A DNA stretch of 64,000 nucleotides from positions 124,001-188,000 of the forward strand of contig NC_060111.1 in NCBI RefSeq assembly GCF_021155765.1. Reading direction: 5' to 3'. Source of the DNA: Diprion similis. Its lineage: Eukaryota > Arthropoda > Insecta > Hymenoptera > Diprionidae. This document shows positions 46,400 through 64,000 of this stretch, piece by piece. The notes beneath the pieces were generated by a model. That model searched no databases. It was not told where the DNA came from and saw only the letters and a list, made by a program, of their open reading frames with translations. The position numbers were made by a program, and so were the translations under genes. The number at the start of each line of letters is the position of its first letter. Position 1 is the stretch's first letter.

Positions 46400-47089
46400 C
46401 AAAATTTACAAGCCTGCGTCGCCGAGTGGCTCCCCCGTGACATTGGCCGGGGGGGGGCATCGGCGCAGTAGATTCGTGCGGTGTATGGTCAGCCGGCCAA
46501 GGCCGGCGTAAGCGCGATCCAATGACGGTAGAGCGGCGCAGCCGCCGTGACGTTGGTGCGCCGATGACGTCGTCCGTCGCGGTGTCCGAGGGGTTCGGTA
46601 TTGATCGCGGCGGCAAGCGAGGTCGGGGCAGTATTGAGTCATGCGCTTACAGAGCTCGGGGCAGAGCGACGTGCGGCCGTTGTTTGTGCACCGAGAAATT
46701 CGTACTCATCAAGTAGCGCCGAGGCGAGCGCCTTAGTCAGCGTCGCGACGTCCGCCGTCGTCGTCGTATTTCAGTGGTAAGTCCGTCGTCGCGGACGTCT
46801 CGCCGACGTATCTCGCCCACCGCGCGCATCCGGTGATCGGCGGCCTCGCCTGCCCCGCGGGTCCGCAGCTAAGGTCGAAACTTCCTCTTCTTCGTCCGCG
46901 CGGTAGATAGTGAAAGTGTCTGCTCGCGAGTGAAGGTGCAGCTGCGCGGCCCCTGTGGCAGGTGGGGTTGTTCGCGGGGAAGAGCAGAAAAAGAAGAAGG
47001 ATTCGGAAGCGGATCCGAGTCGCCGGGCTCACCAGGCCGCATATATCGATCTGCTTATCAACGGGGAACCACCACCAGCCACCTCGGCG
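46400..47089 (+). promoter_or_regulatory. GC-rich, CpG-dense promoter-like block
   Basis: A sharp rise in GC and CpG against AT-rich flanks, ending at the ATG of candidate exon B. It holds a CRE-like TGACGTCG at about 46565-46572 and a G9 run near 46449. The role is inferred from composition and position. Confidence 0.4.
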
Positions 47090-47165
47090 ATGAGCAGCGT
47101 CGTCTCGTCGATCGGCGGTGTTCGCTGCCTGGCCGACGAGGAGGCCGATCACAACATGTTGCAGG
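47090..47165 (+). CDS. cen: candidate alternative first coding exon B of the CDR2/centrocortin-like gene
   Basis: The ATG codes MSSVVSSIGGVRCLADEEAD then HNMLQ, with a donor CAGG|GTAAAT, again one base over, so it too can join the common exon as [12 protein letters not shown]. The acidic ADEEADHNMLQ run resembles the acidic lead-in before the LAAELGK motif in vertebrate CDR2. The frame stays open upstream to 46955 but has no earlier ATG. It follows a CpG-rich block. The splice, over 12.6 kb, is inferred. Confidence 0.45.
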
Positions 47166-48502
47166 GTAAATTTTGCATTCTCTCCGCGTTAACCAGCGCT
47201 TACGAAATCCCTTGCGAAAACGCTACCTTCTATTTCGCCAAGTTGGCTTATCTTCATTACTTCTTTTAAAATTGCACCGCGCGCGTCGCGTGCATACAGT
47301 ACCTACGTTGTACCTACCGCGTTCGATTAATCATGCATACATACATACATCTGATCGTCGCATATCATACGCTCACGTCAATTATTTAATCCTCTTACTT
47401 TCACTCGATATATCCCCCACGAACGGACATTCACGCGTGCGTCTTTTCCGGATGCGTGAGGCTGATCCGGGCACGGGAAGCCGGAAGCCTGCTTTTCCTA
47501 GCGCGTTTTCCGTCGCAGTGTAAACCAGGGCTGCAGCCGCTGCCGGGTTCGATCTGACGGATCTGTTCCCTTCGCAGCTTCGGCGACGTGGGTGTTGGTG
47601 TTTCGCCACGTGGAAACCGAGCTCTCAAGTTCACACCACGCGAGCCATTTATACCAACGTATCATACAAGACAGACATATAGTTATAACATGATATAATG
47701 ATAACAATTATTACACAGGCTTCAAGGGTCATGTATGTATACAATACGGTTCAGTGACGGATCGCTTGTGTCACACGCTGCATCGAGGATCCCAAAATGA
47801 ATCCAACTGTACTGAATATATATACCCATAAATATGTTCTTCTCACAAAAGTATCGAGCAGCAAACAACCGGACATCTCTCTAATAAATAATTGATAGTC
47901 GGGAATAGAGAAGCTTATCGATTTGTCCCAATTTAGCTAATTCACGTTCACGTTCCGCGGTCTTGCGTACGGTGGATAGTAAATGACCAGGTCGGCTGTG
48001 TTTCCGCGGAGCAAGTGCGTGAAATACAACTATACCTGTACAATAACAGCATAAGTTAGGTAGCGACAGCTTTTGAACCGGTAAGGTTTCTGGTCCGGGA
48101 TTGTTAAGAGTTGCGGTTTCAGATGTTCGAGCGCTTTATAATCTGCAGGCGAAAAAAGGTATTGCCGGTGGCAAAGTGAATCGAATCGAAATCGAGTAAG
48201 TTGTTGAATAAAAAAGGAATCAATTCGCGCCGCCTCGCGATCGATCAGTCCGCTCTATGCAGTTCTGAATTGCGCGCAGTTGGGTCAAATTTTAATACCG
48301 CAGATCCTCGCGCTGCGCAGTACATTAATGCTTGTTCGACTGGAAGCTTCGAGCGATCAGAATAAAACAACAAACGCGGAAAAAACCCGTCTGTCGAATT
48401 AGGAAATATATACCAATGTATACACTCGTGTGTTCGTATCTCGCAGCTATTAACTTATTGGCGGAGTGGATGTAAAATCTAGGAGTTTCGTATCAGCGCC
48501 AG

Positions 48503-48532
48503 TATATATATATGTATATATATATATATATA
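48503..48532. repeat. (TA)n microsatellite
   Basis: About fifteen TA units with one G interruption. Confidence 0.9.
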
Positions 48533-51500
48533 AGCAGTACCCTCCTCGACTTTCCTCGACACCCTCATCGATCGCACCGATGCACTTGGCCAATGCCAAC
48601 CAGGCCCTACCTCCTACATTGGCCGTACAAGTACAGCAGAAATAAAAGTTCCGCCATAAACATGGTGCGGAGAGCTAACGGGTGGACAAGGAAGGGAACG
48701 AACGAAGCCGGGGAATTAGAATAGGAGTGCCTACAATCATTGGGGGTGCAGATGATAACCGTACGCCTCGTGTTATGCCTGAATAGTGTATACATAGCAT
48801 GGATGGTTTGACAATAAGCATGCAGTGGGACAAACCGGAATTCGCACGGAAATTCGTCACTGCGGAAGTGCAGTTGCAGGAGAATAAAAAAATTGTTTAC
48901 TTCGTCGCTTAAATTAACCGTTCCGCGTTCTACGATCGATGATTAAAGCGAGTTTCTTTCGATTTAAGTACGTTGTATTATATTGCATGCACCGAGAAGA
49001 AAAAAAAAAATGCTTCGTTTTACGTTTGTCACTATAGTTTGCGTTACAGAAGTCTAAAGATACGCGATATGTACCTGGGAACCCGAGCCATTCACGGCCG
49101 TATATACCGTGTAATTTCATTGTGTTTCGTATAAGTTGTTACAAGGTACGATACCCGCACCATCCTAGATCGTCCAAGAAACAGAATGCACGCAGTATGT
49201 AGGTACAGCGTATGTAAGCACACACACGCCTGTACTGTACATGGAAGTATTACATGTTTCGTTGCTAGCTGACTCGTCGTCTCAGGTGTCGCGGGTGAAC
49301 CGAGCCATTTCCCTACCCGCCGTCGCGCAGACTGAAATCTTATATTCTCCTTGCGCGGAATCTGCCAGTCTAGGAGCGTCGGCGATTTTTTTTTCCTCTC
49401 TCAATCTTCGATCTGGCAGTCTCCTTGAAAATTTCACTTAGTTTTGCTTAAACGTAGAAATTAGGAATCTTAGAGAAATTAATAGTGGATTGAGTGTATG
49501 TATGATAATGTACACGGTAACACTCAAGGCTGGAGACAAGACGAGATTAATTGCAAGATTAGCCGTCTCGAATTACGGCTGCCGGGTGGTTAAGCCGCTG
49601 GCCCATTCGATCAATTAGCGTTTAGCCTGGTATGCGGTTCACGCGCCACGAGTGGTTTTCTAACTTGTGCACTAGCTGGCCTCAGCAATATATTGTTAGC
49701 GATATTATGCGATTCCATAATTCGAGGACTTCCGTACCGATTGATCAATAGATCTCAAGCTTACATGGCAGATGCGCCATTTGCGGGCGTAAAATGATAT
49801 TCTTTCGCTTGTAAACGTCTCCAATTATCCTGCTCTCGATTCTTATATACCTAGGACCGTATACCTATAATGTATCGCGCCAACTTGACATGAACGATGA
49901 CTTTAATCGGCTGTGGTTTTACTTGTTCAGACCGTTGCCCCGCCGGTCAGAAAGCGTGGAACGATCAATATATAAACAATAATATCGTTCGCTCAAACCG
50001 TTCCGATGTTCAACTTCGTGACGCGGGTCTTTTTTAATCTAAGCAGACATAAATCGAGTTCAAACTTTTTGAATCAAGTCAAGCTATTCTTATAATTGTG
50101 TAGTACAGGCGGTTATAGCGATCACGCGATGTAATATTTAAATAATTTTACAACCACGGAGTAATCAAACGGCGTGCTCTTTGGAAATGGGTTTTTTTCC
50201 TCCTCTATAGCGTTGATTCTGTTACTATTCTGTACTTTGACCGGTCAAGGAACATTCTCTTAATTATGCAAAATTTTTTCTAAACTGCGTATAAGTATAA
50301 TATGTATATATTATAAGTAAAAGTGTCTCCTTATTCTCAGACGCAGATATTCACACCCATTATGCAAATAATATGCATTTTTGCCCTTTGGAGAAACACG
50401 CATCTGCTCATACCTCGTACACCTCGTGTAGATATACCGTATACCGACTTAATAAGAATCGTGGGATTCCCGTGCTCTTCTACGTACAAAATAGCCTGAA
50501 TAGCGCAAACGACATCATAATCGGTAGATACACGCGCGGAGCGCACGCCACCTGCTGTATGATCCGATCTAAATTCATTAACTTTCTTAAATGAACGGAG
50601 GTGCGGTGACCTACGATGGTCGAGAGAATGGACACCCGCGCGTTGAGTCGGCGTATGCTAAGAAAAAAAATAAAAGAAAATGGACCGCACAAAAAATGAG
50701 AGTGAAAGAATATAAAAAATTTCTCCTACAGGATTATAATAAATTCAGCCACGTATTAAAACTTGTCGACGGTTCTATAATGTATAGGGTATCTACACTG
50801 TATCTGACGGCTTGAATGTGTGGAGGAAGAGGTTATTATACTCGAAAATTGGCATACAATGAAAAAAAATCTACATTTGTTTCCGCAGTGTTTGAATCGC
50901 TGGATTGAATTAGTCGTGAAAAAGTGTGGGGACATGAACGGAGAATCAACACTATACCGCGTGAATATCGAAGTTCAACTCAGGGTACGTTTTGTACTCA
51001 AGAAGACCTTATTCAAAATTTGTCAGAAGGATCACGGACAGACTAGCCTTTCGCGTCATCTCCGCTTTTGACTGCTTGAAAACTCTGCATTTGTTTGTTG
51101 CATGCATTTAAATACTTACTGGCAACGCACGCGAAGTGTTTGGTTGTTCATAATTCTTTCCGCATCTAAAACGTCCGTGACGTTCGCGGCGTATGATCAT
51201 AGGAACGAGTATACTCTGCAATGCAATAGTTTGCGGGTGAATGCTGGCCGCGAAAAGTAAGATTGAACAGTCTCGGTCAGTACTCTCCGCGGTTTCATTG
51301 TAATCGTGAGAGTACACAGATCACAGGCATCCTGTCCCACCTCTGCCACAACCGGAGATCGGAATTGTTGTTCGGTTTTTTTTCTTCCGTCTATTACCGT
51401 ATGTACGATCCAACTTCTATACAGTTATTATTGTAATATCCCCTGTCGATAATTTCCTTATAATTTCACATTGTACGCCTGCAGTGCTTGTGCGGTTCGG

Positions 51501-54500
51501 TGGTGGTTTACAGTTCGATTCCGTGCTTCTTGACTTGGGCGCGTGCGATTGTGATTTCGTATTATTTTAATCACTTTACAGACTATAGAGTACATAGACA
51601 AGAAGACGAGGCATTGTTTACTTGGCATTCGTTCCGTTTGAGTTTTCCTTGAATCGAAACGGAACTGCTACGGATATACGTGTAAATTCATTGAATGATG
51701 AGATAACTTAAGGATATCGTGTAAATCCAGATGTCTAGATCGGGACGTAAACTATACGGAATATTGAAATCTTGAGGGTCGGTGGGTATTTCGAGCTCAT
51801 TTAAAGTAGGTGTTGATTGAAATTGTCTGACTTTGAAAATTATTGAAAACCTGCGGTAATTGGAATGCTGAAAACACTTTATTGGCATCAGTTTTACTGA
51901 ATCGATCGTCGAACGGTGGGAAACAGGTTCGTTTGACAATACCGTATCCGTATACCTATAACCTGACAATGAGAAAAAGACAACAAAATAGAGCATGGCA
52001 TGCAGGTGCCTTGGCTTGCCCTGCCATAATACCGCGTCGTACTACGGCCCCATCCGGACCGGCCGGGCGGTCCGCGTTTCACTTTCCCGTGCGGCCACTT
52101 AGGAGGGCCCTCAATTTTTGCCATCGTATACTGTAACGCTCATTCACCCCGCTCGCTCGCGACCCAGTCCGAAATCTATAAGCAGGGCGTATATATAACA
52201 GACGTAAAAGCACAAACGCCGTTGCAACCGCTCGAGGCCTGCACGTCAAGATGGCTGAGAATTTCTGGCTGATGGTGCCACATTCGCAACGTCTGTTCCG
52301 TCTACTTATTATACCAGCAATGACGCTGCCTGTGCCAACTGGCGGCGTCTCTATTTCCGCCGGATGCGCAAGGCCATTGTTTTTTCATTGTGGGGCACGC
52401 AACTCATGAATATCGGATCAAATTTTTTTTCACTTCCATCGTAGAGGTGAGTGGAAGTGATTAGAATTGGATGGACGCTTGCTAAAATTAAAAAAGTCAT
52501 ATTATGATATTTGAGAGATTTTCTTCTTGGTATCCAAGATCAATCATAAGAAATATCCATACACTCGTATGTAAATAATTTTTTTAAATCTCTCATATGA
52601 ATCAATCAGGCCTATTAATTCGTCTAACATTATAATAATTCATCGGAATGATGAACTAGGTTCCAATTGCAGGGAATTGACGAGTGGTTTGAAAAAAATG
52701 AGTAACGAAGCGCATATAACAGCTCCAGCTGTCTTGTGTGGGTGCATGTTTACAGGCGTGTGTAAATTACGCGGAGGCTGCAGCAGCGAAACGCGATGTG
52801 AACCGTGACTTGGGTCAAGAGATCGAATTTCTTCCCCACAGAGAAAGCAGGAGCAGCCCCCGCTCTCTCGGCGTGTCCGGCCGCATGTGGTTCCTCTTCT
52901 TCGTGCAGGAAGAGACGACGCCGCGACGGTGAAGATCATCGACGCGCTCGGCGAGAGGCGGTAGGTAGTAGGTAGCTTGTAGCTTCCTTCGCGGTATCGT
53001 CAGGCATCGCGTTGAGCATGATATAAATTCTTGCGTTTCAAGTGACCGTGTAATACACCCGATGGACCGTGTATCGAACTGTATAACTGTGTCGGCGGTA
53101 TTTGCGCGCCGCGCACCGCTCGATCACACTCTAGGATCCGATCAACGCGGAAGCAAATTAAGAGGAAATCGATGCCACAGTCTCCGCTTCACGCGGCTGT
53201 CGACGACGCTTCCGGTATATCGCGTGTAACTAAATCCACCGGCGTTTTTTCGCTCTTCTTCTCTGCGCCGATCGGGGAAACAAGATAGTGGAGGGTTGAT
53301 GATTGAGAATTTTGGAAGTTCGCATATGAGGACTGCGTTGATGGTAATGTGAAAATGATGATCCACGATCGATGCTGTTGTACCTAACAGGTGTAAGGTC
53401 TCGTGTACCAATTATTGATCCTGTTACAATTATTGACCTTTTGTGGTTGTATCCGTTTGATCCATAGTTCTAAAATCACCAAAAAATTAATTTTTCATGT
53501 CTAAATCTCTACAGCAATTGGTTTTAGTCATCTTGAAAGTCATAATTTGTCAAATTCGGAAAGGGTCAATAATTGGGTTAAAACGTGTCAATATATATAA
53601 GTGGTACACTTACCTCAACGGTTCACGCGGTCTAGGTTGATCTATGGAATTTGCAATCGGCGGCGCAGCGGCCTCCTCTTGTTTTGTATTTGTACGACAG
53701 GTAGATATAATACATTATAGCCCCATAAGTCTCCGTGATCCGTTGTAACTCCGTCTCAGACTGGGTGTGAGTAAATCGCCTCATATCCCCTGCGTGCCAT
53801 GCATGCGAGTCCATAAAAAGGATTTAGCCGATTTTAACGATGCAAGTAAGAAACTCGAAAGTCCGTATGAAGGTGGATGACCGTGTTGGTATTGGGTACG
53901 GTAGAACGCGGCGCACAACTCGCGTCATCTCCTACGCTGCATGGCATCGGCATGTCTTGCGCGATAATTGCGGGCTAGGCTTCACTCGACACTATACGCC
54001 ATATCGAATCAAAATCATGCGATGAATTATTTTTATTATCACGGGGCTCTTCTGTTCGGTTCGCCGGAAGGCTGACGAAGTTGGGAGACAGCTGCAGGTG
54101 CAACTGCAGGTGAACGTCTCCGTCATCGGTTGCTGAACGCTGATCCTTCAAACGAGAAAGGGAACTGCATTTATGCGAGCACCAGGGAAAATCCCTGTGC
54201 TCGTCTTACATCTTCAGACTGTCCACCGTCAGTATTTATATATACAGTAAATTAAACCATAAACATAACAGCATATCACCGTGGTGTGTATAATATAACA
54301 AATTACCATCCGGTCGCACGGACCTTACCGATATCACGATCAATCTGTATAGGTATGCAGTGTACAGTTGTATAGGGTGATTTATCGTTGAACGACCGCT
54401 TTACCCTTGAGCGAGAGAGAGAGAGCCGCTTGTGCCGATCTCATTGCCAGGTAAAATCGGCATTAACATCTGTCGCCGATACACAGTAACAGTACATACA

Positions 54501-57206
54501 CAGGAACCGAGAATTTCTACTTTTCCACGTAGGGTCGGCACTCTGACCCCGACCATAAACTGTAGTTACAATCTGACAGGGCCAGCGAAACATCGGTGAT
54601 TAGGGCAGATGCGCTCGACGAGGCTCCAAAGCTAAATTTCCATGACTTATCGCAATCATGCACAAATTACACCCTCGATGAGGATAATCCGATCCATCGA
54701 CAGCTTGTGCTGTTTACAGAAGCTCCTACGTACCACCTGGGTACGCTCACGTACAAGTATTTGCTAATTGCGCTTCAAAACTTACCTGTATAAGCTTTGG
54801 GCCTCAACTTTGAGCTGATTCTTGGTATTGGTAATACCCCGTAGATTTGCATACCTATACAGCTTAAACGGCCATATTCATAGGTATACCTATACCTATA
54901 CCGCTGGCAGGGAAAAGAATTGTCAATAAAGCGGTAATCCCATCTCCGAGGAGACATCAGGTACGGGAATCACGCTGGTGCATGTACGCTGCAGATGTAA
55001 CTGCATCGTGCAGCTACTCGTACAACTGACGCTTCCGCCTTTCGATTGACCATGGCATCGACTTCCTCGATTCATTCAATTTGTATAACGCGACGCTAAT
55101 CTAACGACTGCCAGTCTGCATTAGCTGCAGCAATATTACGTTGAGAATTTTTACCACCGCATTTCGGTGTTTTTTCATCAAATATTTGCTTTCATACTTT
55201 CGCACTGTATTTATACACAGACGAGATCAGCGCAGCTCAAAGTACTGAAATAAAATTCGGTCCAAAGTAGGATTTTTTTTTTTTTTTTAACATGGCTTAA
55301 TATTTTTGTGACGATTTCTCGGTACTCCTAACAACAAGAAAAGTGAGGAAATTCTCCCAGTTTTCGGAAACAAATGAATCATACAACCTTACATTTGTCG
55401 GGAAATCTCTAAGGTGGTAGGACCTAGTCCGTAGAATTTTTCTTCAATCTCTTATTATTTGCTATTAAGACTTGATTAAATTAAATTATTGACTATTAAG
55501 ACTTGTCGATTATACTTAAATCGCAATAAAGTCAACAGAAATTTTTTCTGCATAATATGCAAATGCAATGCAGCGAAACTTACTATAGCATAGCACAAGA
55601 GGTAGACAAGTGTGACGTAGCGGTAGCTTGGATCGCTTGTCACCGCTGTTACTTCTGAGTGTTCACTATCCAAGCATGTGTAACTCCAGCGATTCAGTTT
55701 ACGATTTTTCTGGATTTTTTCGTCGGAAATTTCTTTATATTTTCCTATAAGTGACCGAGGGAATATCGCAGATTTCGTGAAAATCCAAGTTATGGAATAG
55801 TTGCAGTGTATTCATTCTTCAATGCGCGCACGCATTATTTACTACGGAATTTTATTGCAGAAAACTTGGTTGAGTTGACTTATAGTATACTACGCACGTC
55901 GAAAAAGCCCGGCCGCTATATTATAAGTCAAGTTGAATTAAAGAGTGAACTCCGAGAGTATATAGGATACCCAGCGCGCAGAATCACGTTTGTAATGAGC
56001 ATTAAACAGTTCTCAAGGCAGTTTGAGTCTCACGCTGCTGGTATGTATGTACGATAATGCATATTCTTCTTCTCATGTCGCTCAAAGCCGGAAATCGTTA
56101 ATACACGCTCGAAGCGAGTCGAAGTCAACGGGCCTTATAGCGTTGTATTGGGATTATATCGCCGTATTATACGCCCGACGTTTTACAGCGGTAAAAGAAA
56201 TTGCGGTGATAATTACTTAACGAGCGGTTATTAAGAAATCTACGGCCAAAAACAAACCAAGTAACGAACGAAAATGGAAGTGAAACGGTGTTCGTTCGTC
56301 TTCTTCGCACAATGCCATCGAGAAATGCGCATGCCGTGCCGCCGCGCCGCCGCGCCGCGCCGCGACTTCTCCCGCATGGAGTCTTATAGCCGAGACAATA
56401 GATGAGAATCGAGACGGGATGAAACCGCGGTTCGCTGCGCGGCCTGCAAATATCTAATTTTCATATTTCTATTGTTTGCACACCCGTGAAATTCCTCACG
56501 TCAATACCATGTCACACCAGTGTTACTGCTGCATGATACAACGTCGACGAACGTCGACACGGCCCGTGAAGGACGAACTTACAATTTCCACCGTACCTGT
56601 ATATCTATTACGAGCTTTTTATTTTCAGGAGAATGAATATTATTCGTGTAGATATGATTTATGACTCTGGTTGGTTGAGAATCACGATGCAAAAAAACCA
56701 ATCTGAACGACTCGTCCGCTCCTAATGGTCATAGAGGCCACGGACGGGAGTTGTAAACTTGTGCAGCATGGCGTGTATCTGGTGTCGATAGTCTGCGTAT
56801 CTGCACGTGCTGATAGAAAGTGATTTCGCGAACTCTGCGTAAATCTTGAGATGGTTTTCTGCTGCAGGGGTGCGGCGGGTACGCGTAATAAACGAATGGA
56901 TCGGCACATAAGTAGCTAGCTGTAAAGCCGTGTGAGGAGAGGAAAGCTGCTAGGCCATCGATCGAGTCATCTAGTTAGCCGCGACAACTTTGCGTACACC
57001 TAATTGCAAAAATAATTGGCTACCACAGTGGCTCGCTCGTCGCTCTTCGACTTATTCTTACTATAGCCGGGCACGCACTGATCGTTATACCTGTACATTT
57101 TCATAGCATCATTTCCACGCTGCTCGTTGCTGCAGGTTGTCGAAACGCGAAAGTGTGATACACTCGGTTTTGTTTGAATCGATATTTCTTTGTTGCTGCT
57201 TCGATT

Positions 57207-57225
57207 ATGTATTCCATCGCTGCAG
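57207..57225 (+). CDS. cen: possible tiny first coding exon (MYSIAA) of the CDR2-like gene
   Basis: ATG TAT TCC ATC GCT GCA G is followed by an excellent donor (CAG|GTGAGA), with the same leftover phase as the other candidates. So short a match has roughly a one-in-three chance of fitting phase, so it is weak evidence. Confidence 0.2.
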
Positions 57226-58251
57226 GTGAGACATCATCAGCTAAATCTTGCGTAATTTCTCAGTAATAGGATATAATAATATGTGATTGGTTAACTTTGC
57301 GACTCAAGTATGTCGCTTTTCTTAACAATTTATGCATATATATTATACCTAGTAGGTAACGTATTGAGTCGAGTTTTTACCGTAAATCGACGTAAAATCA
57401 AACATTTTTTTCACGAATGCTCGCCGTCGTGATGTGGTTATTTTAAGATGAAACAACGTGAAAAAAGTTGAATCGTTTCCTACGGCCACATTCGACATCC
57501 GACATTTAAATTCCATTACGCAATATGACCAGAAGATTATAACCATCGATATTTCACGTTATAGTTCGATCGGTGTACCGCCGCCTGGCTCTGACTTGTA
57601 ACCTGTGGGCTACCTGCAGGAAGAGCGCGCGCGAGATTGGAATTACGTGCGGCTATATACGGCTAACGGGATTGCGTAATTTTGCGTTACAGACACTAAT
57701 CAACACATGCACTCGGGTCTGTCTCTATGCGTACACTAGAACTGTGAGGCGTAAATAAGGTCATAGCTTGGAATTGAAATATTCCCACCTTGCCATTTCG
57801 GCGAATCCTGGGCGCGAACGGTAGAAGCGAAATTTAACGTTCATCGATCGCGAAAAACCGGCATAGAAAGCAATGGTATTTCATTCGCCAACTTCTAGAC
57901 TTGGTACCTATGCCTGATGAAACCGATCGAGCCTTGTGTCGCCTTATTCATGTCGTGGTCTGAACGTGCAGCTTATATTTGTGGGCTTCAAGTGTCGTCG
58001 GAAAATGCCAAATTCCTGACCAATTGATAGTTAATTTCTTAGAAGGCCGGCAATCACAGCAACACGTAAGATCGTTGAATGCATCCCCGAATTAAGGGCC
58101 TGAGGGGAGTAAACGCGTGCAAAATTACCTGAGTAGGTAAGTTAGGTAGGTTATACATTATAAACCGAGGGAAAGGAGCTCGGTGCCCACCGTCCTTTCA
58201 ACTGGGCCAGCATGGCACCTTTCTGCGTACCTGCGCTCTGCCGATCGTTTC

Positions 58252-58323
58252 AGAGATGGAGAGAGCGAGAGAGGGAGGGAGAGGGAGGGGGGGGGGTGAG
58301 AGTGAGAGAGAGACAGAGAAAGG
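58252..58323 (+). repeat. GA-rich tract just upstream of a candidate promoter
   Basis: GAGA/GGGA repeats with a G10 core, about 290 bases before the ATG at 58610. In flies such tracts bind GAGA factor. Here that is only a possibility. Confidence 0.7.
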
Positions 58324-58609
58324 ATTTTTGGAGAGGGAAATTGCTGGCGCACCGGGTTCGAAGTCCGAGGATCTCTGGCAGACTCTGGCAGTGGTGCGGC
58401 GATAACCATACGATCCGGACGCGCGATTTCATACCCGCTTTTTTGCTGGGGGGTGTAGTGCGTGCTTTGCAACGGACCCTGCAACCAGTGGCCGGTGATT
58501 CTATTCCCTCCTGGTTTCGATTGGTTGGTTGCGAGTCGTGGTCGAGGCAAGGAAGTAGACCACGGTCAGAGAATCGCACCCCGGGATTCTTTGAGGGTTA
58601 TTGTTCACC

Positions 58610-63754
<5,145 letters not shown>

Positions 63755-64000
63755 AGGTGGAGATGAAATTACTTACCATATCGTAAAATAACCGCGTCTC
63801 AGATTCCCGCATTGATTTTGTATCAAATATATTATTATGTTAGGATATTGAGTTTTACGTTGCGTCAAGCAATGAGATGGAACAAAAAATGTGACGCTTC
63901 CGTGCTCAACTGCAGAGGCTAAAAATTTTATGTCATAATTTTTTTGCAATTACGAAAAAACATCACCGTCGAGATTGATTTTTTTTTGTCATCATATATA

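Larger units (their letters stand above)
44616..58609. other. long noncoding stretch, probably alternative first introns of the CDR2-like gene
   Basis: About 14 kb with no gene that I recognise on either strand, apart from the candidate first exons listed separately. It alternates AT-rich DNA with GC-rich blocks (46400-47165, 52000-52130 and 52790-53300), which could be further promoters. Open frames such as 50591-50815 are lysine-rich shadows of A-rich DNA. Homopolymers include C12 at 45936-45947 and T16 at about 55273-55288. Confidence 0.4.

Noticed and set aside
50591-51071. Lysine-rich open frames
   Set aside because: They sit on A-rich DNA, with no conserved segment and no phase-compatible splice sites.
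58351-58372. tRNA-like B box (GGTTCGAAGTCC)
   Set aside because: The spacing has an extra base compared with GGTTCGANTCC, and no A box or cloverleaf arms can be drawn around it.

Overview
The window is animal nuclear DNA, almost certainly from an insect. Compact GT-AG introns of about 70 to 600 bases interrupt genes whose proteins are typical of animals (fascin, WASH subunit 4, centrocortin/CDR2). Their closest remembered resemblance is to insect proteins, fascin and the CDR2-like protein in particular. AT-rich noncoding DNA alternates with GC-rich, CpG-bearing promoter blocks, which would suit a hymenopteran such as a sawfly; that placement is inference.

Layout. Bases 1-409 hold the last two exons of an unrecognised plus-strand gene. 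A long noncoding stretch follows, with a candidate untranslated exon (about 1340-1563), microsatellites and a 1.1-kb TA-flanked inverted-repeat DNA element (4373-5486). Fascin/singed occupies 7945-16018 on the plus strand. Its 5.2-kb fifth intron carries a fold-back repeat and, right after it, a broken coding-like segment. RNase Z (ELAC2, minus strand, 21192-18217) and ATP synthase subunit f (plus strand, 21721-22836) are divergent neighbours. Next on the plus strand come a small unrecognised coiled-coil gene (23351-24031), a single-exon ZDHHC1-type palmitoyltransferase (25965-27875), tRNA-dihydrouridine synthase DUS1L (28917-31074) and CUEDC1 (32154-33144). WASHC4/SWIP (single exon, 37527-34246) and RAD17 (40505-38154) lie on the minus strand. 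RAD17 is head-to-head with PRPF31 (40987-43286, plus). The right third, 44540-63754, belongs to a CDR2/centrocortin-like gene with several candidate alternative first coding exons; its 3' end is at or beyond the window edge.

The genes are not a pathway. Most are housekeeping: tRNA 3' processing, tRNA dihydrouridylation, splicing, checkpoint clamp loading, mitochondrial ATP synthesis, endosomal actin control. They sit as compact, often divergent units between two larger, intron-rich cytoskeletal or centrosomal genes, fascin and the CDR2-like gene. Exon borders were set by keeping reading phase across GT-AG junctions and by remembered similarity to the families; no alignment was run.
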